The notes under the pieces were generated by a model, which searched no databases, was not told where the DNA came from, and was given only the letters and a program-made list of their open reading frames with translations. DNA of 64,000 bases from Oryzobacter faecalis (GTDB lineage Bacteria; Actinomycetota; Actinomycetes; Actinomycetales; Dermatophilaceae): assembly GCF_046764005.1 (NCBI RefSeq), contig NZ_JBKOFW010000005.1:1-64000 (forward strand), in the 5' to 3' direction. The translations under genes were made by a program, and so were the position numbers. Shown here in pieces: positions 59,535 to 64,000 of the stretch (positions within the stretch are counted from its first letter, which is position 1; each line of letters starts with the position of its first letter).

Positions 59535-60845
59535 ATGCCCGGCCTCGACCGCCGCCAGCTCATCACCGCCACCGCCCTCGGTGCGGCCGCCACGACCTTC
59601 GGGGCCGCTGCCCCGTCGCTGGCCGCCACCGGCGCGTCACCCATGCCGGCCCGCCCGGTGACCCCGGGCGCCGACCGCGCCGCCGCCGACGGCTGGCGCG
59701 CGCTCGCCGGCCGGAAGGTCGGTGTCCTCACCAACCCGACCGGCATCCTCACGAACCTGCGCAGCATCGTCGACGAGATGCACGACTCGGGCACGGTCGA
59801 CCTCCAGGCGGTGTTCGGCCCCGAGCACGGGTTCCGCGGCACGGCCCAGGCGGGCGAGGCCGAGGAGACCTTCGTGGACCCGCGGACCGGCGTCACCGTC
59901 TACGACGCGTACGGCGCCTCGGCCACGACGCTCGCCCGGATGATCACCGAGTCCGGGGTCGACACCGTCGTCTTCGACATCCAGGACGTCGGCTCGCGGT
60001 TCTACACCTACATCTGGTCGATGTACACGGCGATGCGCGCGGCCGTCCGCGCCGGCGCCTCGTTCGTCGTCCTCGACCGGCCGAACCCGGTCGGCGGCAC
60101 CGCCCGTGGCCCGATGATGACGACCGCCTTCACCTCCGGGGTCGGCGCCAAGGAGATCGTCCAGGCCCACGGGATGACCGTCGGCGAGCTGGCCCGCTTC
60201 TTCGACGGCGAGTTCCTCGAGGCCGAGGAGGGCAGGCGGCTCACCCGGCTCGACGTCGTCGAGGTCGCCGGCTGGCGCCGCGACGTGACCCACGCGGCGA
60301 CCGGCCTGCCGTGGGTGCTGCCGAGCCCGAACATGCCGACCGCCGACACCGCGCTCGTCTACCCCGGCACCTGCCTGTTCGAGGGGACGAACCTGTCGGA
60401 GGGGCGCGGGACCACGCGGCCCTTCGAGCTCATCGGTGCGCCCTTCGTCGACCACCGCTGGGCCGAGCGGCTCGCCGGGCGCGACGTGCCCGGCGTGGAG
60501 TTCCGCGAGGCGTACTTCAACCCCGTCGTCAACAAGCACGTCGGCAAGGTCTGCGGAGGGGTGCAGGTGCACGTCACCGACCCCCGCGCCGTCGACGGGC
60601 CGCGCCTGGGCGCCGAGATGCTCGTCGCCGCCAAGGCCACCGTCGCCGACTTCCAGTGGCGCAGGGACAGCTGGGACGCCGCGCGCCCGTACTGGATCGA
60701 CAAGCTGACCGGCTCGACCCGGCTTCGCGAGCAGGTGGACGCCGGGGCCTCCGCCGACGAGGTCGTCGGCGCCTGGCGCGAGGAGCTGGCGGCGTTCGAC
60801 GCCCGCCGTCAGCAGTACCTCATCTACCGCGGGCCCGTCTCGTGA
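59535..60845 (+). CDS. namZ: Exo-beta-N-acetylmuramidase NamZ (DUF1343)
   Basis: This 436-residue DUF1343/GH171 protein has a Tat-type signal (DRRQLITATALG). Blocks TNPTGIL, FGPEHGFRG, VFDIQDVGSRFYTYIW, PSPNMPTADTA and FEGTNLSEGRGTTRPFE identify NamZ/YbbC. In Bacillus NamZ releases terminal MurNAc from peptidoglycan fragments. It lies 28 nt after nagZ; AGGAG precedes the ATG. Its stop overlaps the serine-hydrolase GTG by 4 nt. Confidence 0.93.
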   Translation: MPGLDRRQLITATALGAAATTFGAAAPSLAATGASPMPARPVTPGADRAAADGWRALAGRKVGVLTNPTGILTNLRSIVDEMHDSGTVDLQAVFGPEHGFRGTAQAGEAEETFVDPRTGVTVYDAYGASATTLARMITESGVDTVVFDIQDVGSRFYTYIWSMYTAMRAAVRAGASFVVLDRPNPVGGTARGPMMTTAFTSGVGAKEIVQAHGMTVGELARFFDGEFLEAEEGRRLTRLDVVEVAGWRRDVTHAATGLPWVLPSPNMPTADTALVYPGTCLFEGTNLSEGRGTTRPFELIGAPFVDHRWAERLAGRDVPGVEFREAYFNPVVNKHVGKVCGGVQVHVTDPRAVDGPRLGAEMLVAAKATVADFQWRRDSWDAARPYWIDKLTGSTRLREQVDAGASADEVVGAWREELAAFDARRQQYLIYRGPVS

Positions 60846-62569
60846 CCCGTCCCGGCCGTGCCGCCGGCGTCCTCGCCGGTGCCGTGGCGGCCTCGCTCGT
60901 CGTCGCCGCACCCGCGCAGGCCCACGACTTCGACGACCCCCGGGAGGGGTTCATGCCCGCGTCCACCGTCCTGCGCGAGACCTCGCCGGAGGACGCCGGC
61001 CTCGACCCGGCGCCGATCGCCCGCGCCGGCGAGCTCGTCGAGTCGCACGAGACCGCCCCGGCGGGCGGGCGGCCGATGTACGCCGGCGCGGTCGGGATCA
61101 TGGGCCACGACGGCAGGGTCGTCGGCCGGCACACGAGCGGGCACGCCCTGCGCTGGAAGGACGGCACCACCGAGCTCCCGCGCGAGCAGTGGGTCCCGAT
61201 GCGCGAGGACACCGTCTTCGACCTCGCGTCGGTGAGCAAGCTGTTCACCTCGATCGTCACCGTCCAGCTCATCGAGGACGGCACCGTCGACCTCGAGGCG
61301 CCGGTCGCCGCCTACCTGCCCGAGTTCGCCGCCAACGGCAAGGAGGCCGTGACGGTCCGGCACCTGCTGACCCACACCTCGGGCTTCACCTCCTGGCTGC
61401 CGCTCCACAGCCGCTACCCGGACGAGGCGTCGCGGGTCAAGGCGGTCATGGACCAGAAGCTCACCAACCCGGTCGGCTCGACCTACCTCTACAGCGACCT
61501 CAACCTCATCACTCTCGGCGTCATGGTCGAGCGGCTCACCGGGAAGGGCCTCGACGAGGTCGTCCGCGCCGAGGTGACCGAGCCGCTGGGCATGGACGAC
61601 ACGGGCTACAACCCCACCGACCGCGCACGCACCGCGGCCACCGAGTACCAGGCGACGCCCCCTCGCGGGATGGTGCGGGGCGAGGTGCACGACGAGAACG
61701 CGTGGTCGCTCGGAGGGGTGGCCGGCCACGCGGGGGTCTTCTCGACGGCCGACGACCTCGCCGTGCTCGCCCAGGCGCTCCTCAACGGCGGGACGTACGA
61801 CGGGCGCCGCATCCTCGGCCGCGAGAGCGTCGGGCTGCTCACCACGAACTTCACCGAGGCGTTCCCCGGCGACAGCCACGGCCTCGGGTTCGAGCTCGAC
61901 CAGCGCTGGTACATGGACGCGCTCTCCGGACCCCGCACCGCGGGCCACACCGGGTACACGGGCACCTCGTTCGTCATCGACTTCGCCTCGCGGTCGTTCG
62001 CGATCCTGCTGACCAACCGCGTCCACCCGTCACGCACCTGGGGGAGCAACAACATCGCCCGCCGCGAGTGGGCCCACGGCCTCGCCGCCGCGATGCCACT
62101 CGCACCCAGGGACGGCGGGTCCGCCTGGTACTCGGGAGGGTCCGACGCGACGACGGCCACCCTCACGGCCCCTGTCGAGGTCCCGGCCGAGGGCGCGAAG
62201 CTGGCCTTCGACCTCTTCCTCGACACGGAGGAGACGGACCCGCTCGCCCTGGAGACGTCCTCCGACGGCGGAGCGACGTGGCAGGCCCTGCCGTTCACCC
62301 ACCGCGACCGCGGTACGGCCCTGGAGACCGACGGCGTCATCGCCGGGACCTTCGAGCGGCGCTGGACCCAGGTGCGCGCCGACCTGCCGGCCGGCGACCT
62401 CCTCCTGCGGTGGAGGACGACCACCGACGGGGCCTACCTCGGCCGCGGCGTGGTCGTCGACGGCGTGCGGGCCACGAGCCCGGCGGGTGTGGTCCTCGAC
62501 GGGGAGCGCGACCCCGGCGCGTTCACGGCGGCGGGGTGGACCCTCCTGCGCGAGCGGGCCGTAGCGTAG
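60842..62569 (+). CDS. Secreted serine hydrolase, beta-lactamase family (AmiE-like)
   Basis: This 575-residue exported protein has a Sec signal (cut near AQAHDF), a serine beta-lactamase/penicillin-binding fold (about 45-400) with SxxK nucleophile motif SVSK, YSDLN at the YxN position and HTG as the KTG equivalent (AGHTGYTGTSF), then a jelly-roll-like C-terminal domain (about 420-575). Position and type match Bacillus AmiE (YbbE), which strips peptides from muropeptides. It is coupled to namZ (GTGA overlap). Confidence 0.88.
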   Translation: MTRPGRAAGVLAGAVAASLVVAAPAQAHDFDDPREGFMPASTVLRETSPEDAGLDPAPIARAGELVESHETAPAGGRPMYAGAVGIMGHDGRVVGRHTSGHALRWKDGTTELPREQWVPMREDTVFDLASVSKLFTSIVTVQLIEDGTVDLEAPVAAYLPEFAANGKEAVTVRHLLTHTSGFTSWLPLHSRYPDEASRVKAVMDQKLTNPVGSTYLYSDLNLITLGVMVERLTGKGLDEVVRAEVTEPLGMDDTGYNPTDRARTAATEYQATPPRGMVRGEVHDENAWSLGGVAGHAGVFSTADDLAVLAQALLNGGTYDGRRILGRESVGLLTTNFTEAFPGDSHGLGFELDQRWYMDALSGPRTAGHTGYTGTSFVIDFASRSFAILLTNRVHPSRTWGSNNIARREWAHGLAAAMPLAPRDGGSAWYSGGSDATTATLTAPVEVPAEGAKLAFDLFLDTEETDPLALETSSDGGATWQALPFTHRDRGTALETDGVIAGTFERRWTQVRADLPAGDLLLRWRTTTDGAYLGRGVVVDGVRATSPAGVVLDGERDPGAFTAAGWTLLRERAVA

Positions 62570-62574
62570 GGCGC

Positions 62575-63471
62575 ATGCCGCGCGATCCCGAGCCCGCCGC
62601 CACGGGCCACGCCGTCGCCCCCTCGCTGCTCGTGCAGCTGAGGGGGCTGCGGCCCTCCCTCTCGCCCGCCGAGGACCGTGTCGCCGAGCGGGTGCTCGGC
62701 GACCCCCGAGGCACGGCGGGGCTGACCATCACCGAGCTCGCGGTGGCGGCCGGGACCTCGGAGACCACGGTGCTGCGGTTCTGCAAGCGCCTCGGGCTGC
62801 CGGGCTACCCCCAGCTGCGGCTCGCCCTCGCCGAGGCCGGCACCCAGCCGCGCACGCAGGCCGCGCCGACGTCCGACATCAGCGCCGACGACTCCATCGA
62901 CGACGTCATCGCGAAGGTGGCCTACGCCGACGCCAGCGCGGTCGAGGAGACCGCCGAGACGATCGACCGCGGGGCCCTGTCGACGGCGGCGCGGGCCATC
63001 GCGGGCGCCGGCCGGGTCGACGTCTACGGCATCGGGGCCAGCGCCCTCGTCGGCAAGGACCTCCAGCAGAAGCTGCACCGGATCGGCTCGATGGTGTTCT
63101 GCTGGAACGACCCCCACGTCGCGCTGACCAGCGCCACCCTGCTCGGACCCGGCGACGTCGCCATCGGGATCTCGCACTCCGGGACGACGACCGAGACGGT
63201 CGAGGCGCTCGCGCTCGCGCGCGGCAAGGGCGCGACGACGGTCGCCATCACGAACTTCCCGCTGTCGCGCCTCGCCAGGGACGCCGACCTCGTCCTCGCC
63301 ACGGCGGCCCGCGAGTCGAGCCTGCGCTCCGGTGCCACGGCGAGCCGGATCGCGGCCCTCACCGTCGTCGACTGCCTCTACATCGCCGTCGCGCAGCTCG
63401 ACCTCGACCGGGCCCGCACGGCCGTCGAGGACACCCGGCGGGCGGTCGCCGGACACCATGTCCGTCACTGA
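62575..63471 (+). CDS. murR: MurR/RpiR-family transcriptional regulator
   Basis: This 298-residue RpiR-type regulator has an N-terminal HTH (about residues 25-95; TITELAVAAGTSETTVLRFC, RLGLPGYPQLRLAL) and a C-terminal SIS sugar-phosphate domain (about 140-275; VYGIGASALVGKD, GISHSGTTTETV). It likely senses MurNAc-6-phosphate or a related sugar phosphate. ATG 62575 follows TAGCGT (62562) by 7 nt, so it has its own leaderless promoter inside the preceding gene's end. It probably controls nagZ and murQ promoters. Confidence 0.91.
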   Translation: MPRDPEPAATGHAVAPSLLVQLRGLRPSLSPAEDRVAERVLGDPRGTAGLTITELAVAAGTSETTVLRFCKRLGLPGYPQLRLALAEAGTQPRTQAAPTSDISADDSIDDVIAKVAYADASAVEETAETIDRGALSTAARAIAGAGRVDVYGIGASALVGKDLQQKLHRIGSMVFCWNDPHVALTSATLLGPGDVAIGISHSGTTTETVEALALARGKGATTVAITNFPLSRLARDADLVLATAARESSLRSGATASRIAALTVVDCLYIAVAQLDLDRARTAVEDTRRAVAGHHVRH

Positions 63472-63480
63472 TTCACACTC

Positions 63481-63509
63481 TTGACGGGAAGTTCGTAAGA
63501 AAGTACCGT
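63481..63509 (+). promoter_or_regulatory. murQ promoter with shared MurR-type element
   Basis: TTGACG (63481-63486) and TACCGT (63504-63509) are 17 nt apart and the GTG start follows 7 nt later. GTAAGAAAGT (63495-63504) lies in the spacer and resembles the nagZ promoter element. Confidence 0.65.
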
Positions 63510-63516
63510 CCTCCGG

Positions 63517-64000
63517 GTGAGCACCGAGGCCACTGTCAGCGCGCCCACCGAGGACCGCCATCCCGGGACGGCGGGGATCGACGGGCTCTCCACCCTCGAG
63601 ATCCTGCGGGTCCTCAACGCCGAGGACGCCACGGTCCCGGGCGCCGTCGCCGAGGTGCTCCCCGCCCTCGCCGCGCTCGTCGACCTCGCCGTCGCGGCCG
63701 TCGAGGCCGGTGGCGTCATCCACTACGTCGGCGCGGGGACCTCCGGCCGGCTCGCCGTCCTCGACGCCGCCGAGCTGCTGCCCACCTTCAACGCCCCGGA
63801 CGGGCTCGTCGTCGCGCACCACGCCGGGGGCGGCGAGGCGCTCGTGCGCGCCGTCGAGAACGTCGAGGACGACGCCGAGCAGGGCCGGGCCGACGTCGAC
63901 GCCGTGACCGCGGCCGACGTCGTCGTGGGCCTGACCGCCTCCGGGCGCACCCCCTACGTCGGCGGGGCGCTCGCCCTGGCCCGTGAGCGCGGCGCCGTGA
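63517..64000 (+). CDS. murQ: N-acetylmuramic acid 6-phosphate etherase MurQ (partial, runs off window)
   Basis: The first 161 residues of MurQ are visible, from leaderless GTG 63517. The N-terminal part has GLSTLEILRVLNAEDATVP and the SIS-type core IHYVGAGTSGRLAVLDAAEL, then GLTASGRTPYVGGAL. MurQ cleaves the lactyl ether of MurNAc-6-phosphate to GlcNAc-6-phosphate and D-lactate. No MurP transporter is seen in the window, so how MurNAc enters is open. Confidence 0.93.
   Translation, partial: MSTEATVSAPTEDRHPGTAGIDGLSTLEILRVLNAEDATVPGAVAEVLPALAALVDLAVAAVEAGGVIHYVGAGTSGRLAVLDAAELLPTFNAPDGLVVAHHAGGGEALVRAVENVEDDAEQGRADVDAVTAADVVVGLTASGRTPYVGGALALARERGAV

Overview
The window is very GC-rich and dense with genes. 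Start codons are often GTG, many genes overlap by 4 nt (ATGA/GTGA), and many promoters read TAnnnT followed 6-8 nt later by the start codon (leaderless transcripts). With an SARP regulator, SigK/RskA, a sterol-carrier-like gene near purF and DivIVA-repeat proteins, this points to an actinobacterial chromosome (Actinomycetota, perhaps a Micrococcales/Intrasporangiaceae-like genome; the family is only a guess). No insertion sequence, prophage or CRISPR array is visible, and no gene-free stretch reaches 300 bases.

Layout. 1-7.3 kb: a truncated MFS efflux gene and soxR share a textbook SoxR operator, followed by an SARP/ATPase regulator, a flavin oxidoreductase, a RidA-fold protein and a secreted protein. 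7.4-22 kb: purine synthesis (purC, a very large single-chain purL, purF) interleaved with a self-regulated TetR/SRPBCC pair, DivIVA-repeat, spermidine-synthase-like, SCP-like and LLM-flavin genes, plus a SigK-RskA-fasciclin-molybdoenzyme regulon with recognisable SigK-like promoters. Next to purF sits a DUF559/AbiEi-like gene flanked by two related palindromes.

23-27.6 kb: an APC permease, a PH-domain membrane protein, upp, tadA, a stress membrane protein behind a SigB/SigF-type promoter, and tRNA-Ser(CGA). 27.7-48.3 kb: a carbohydrate island. A ROK repressor faces an ABC sugar importer, followed by a Gfo/Idh/MocA oxidoreductase, a Tat-exported TIM-barrel enzyme and a large secreted sugar dehydrogenase (PKD, CBM6-like and FIMAH modules). 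After two strong hairpins comes a tight operon: inositol-phosphate-synthase-like, UbiA prenyltransferase, TIM barrel, EboA, TatD/EboB, EboE and EboF-like phosphatase/phosphodiesterase, then a second TIM-barrel enzyme and an NAD-dependent epimerase. I regard this Ebo-type operon, with an inositol-phosphate-synthase-like cyclase at its head, as the most interesting system in the window.

48.4-57.5 kb: housekeeping and poorly known genes, including a CHAD protein, a LytR_C protein, a HerA-like ATPase, a secreted guanyl-RNase/barstar pair, an AEC transporter and propionyl-CoA synthetase. 57.6-64 kb: a peptidoglycan-sugar recycling cluster resembling the Bacillus MurNAc operon (secreted NagZ, NamZ and an AmiE-like hydrolase, then MurR and MurQ). 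A shared 10-bp element overlaps its two main promoters, and the window ends inside murQ.
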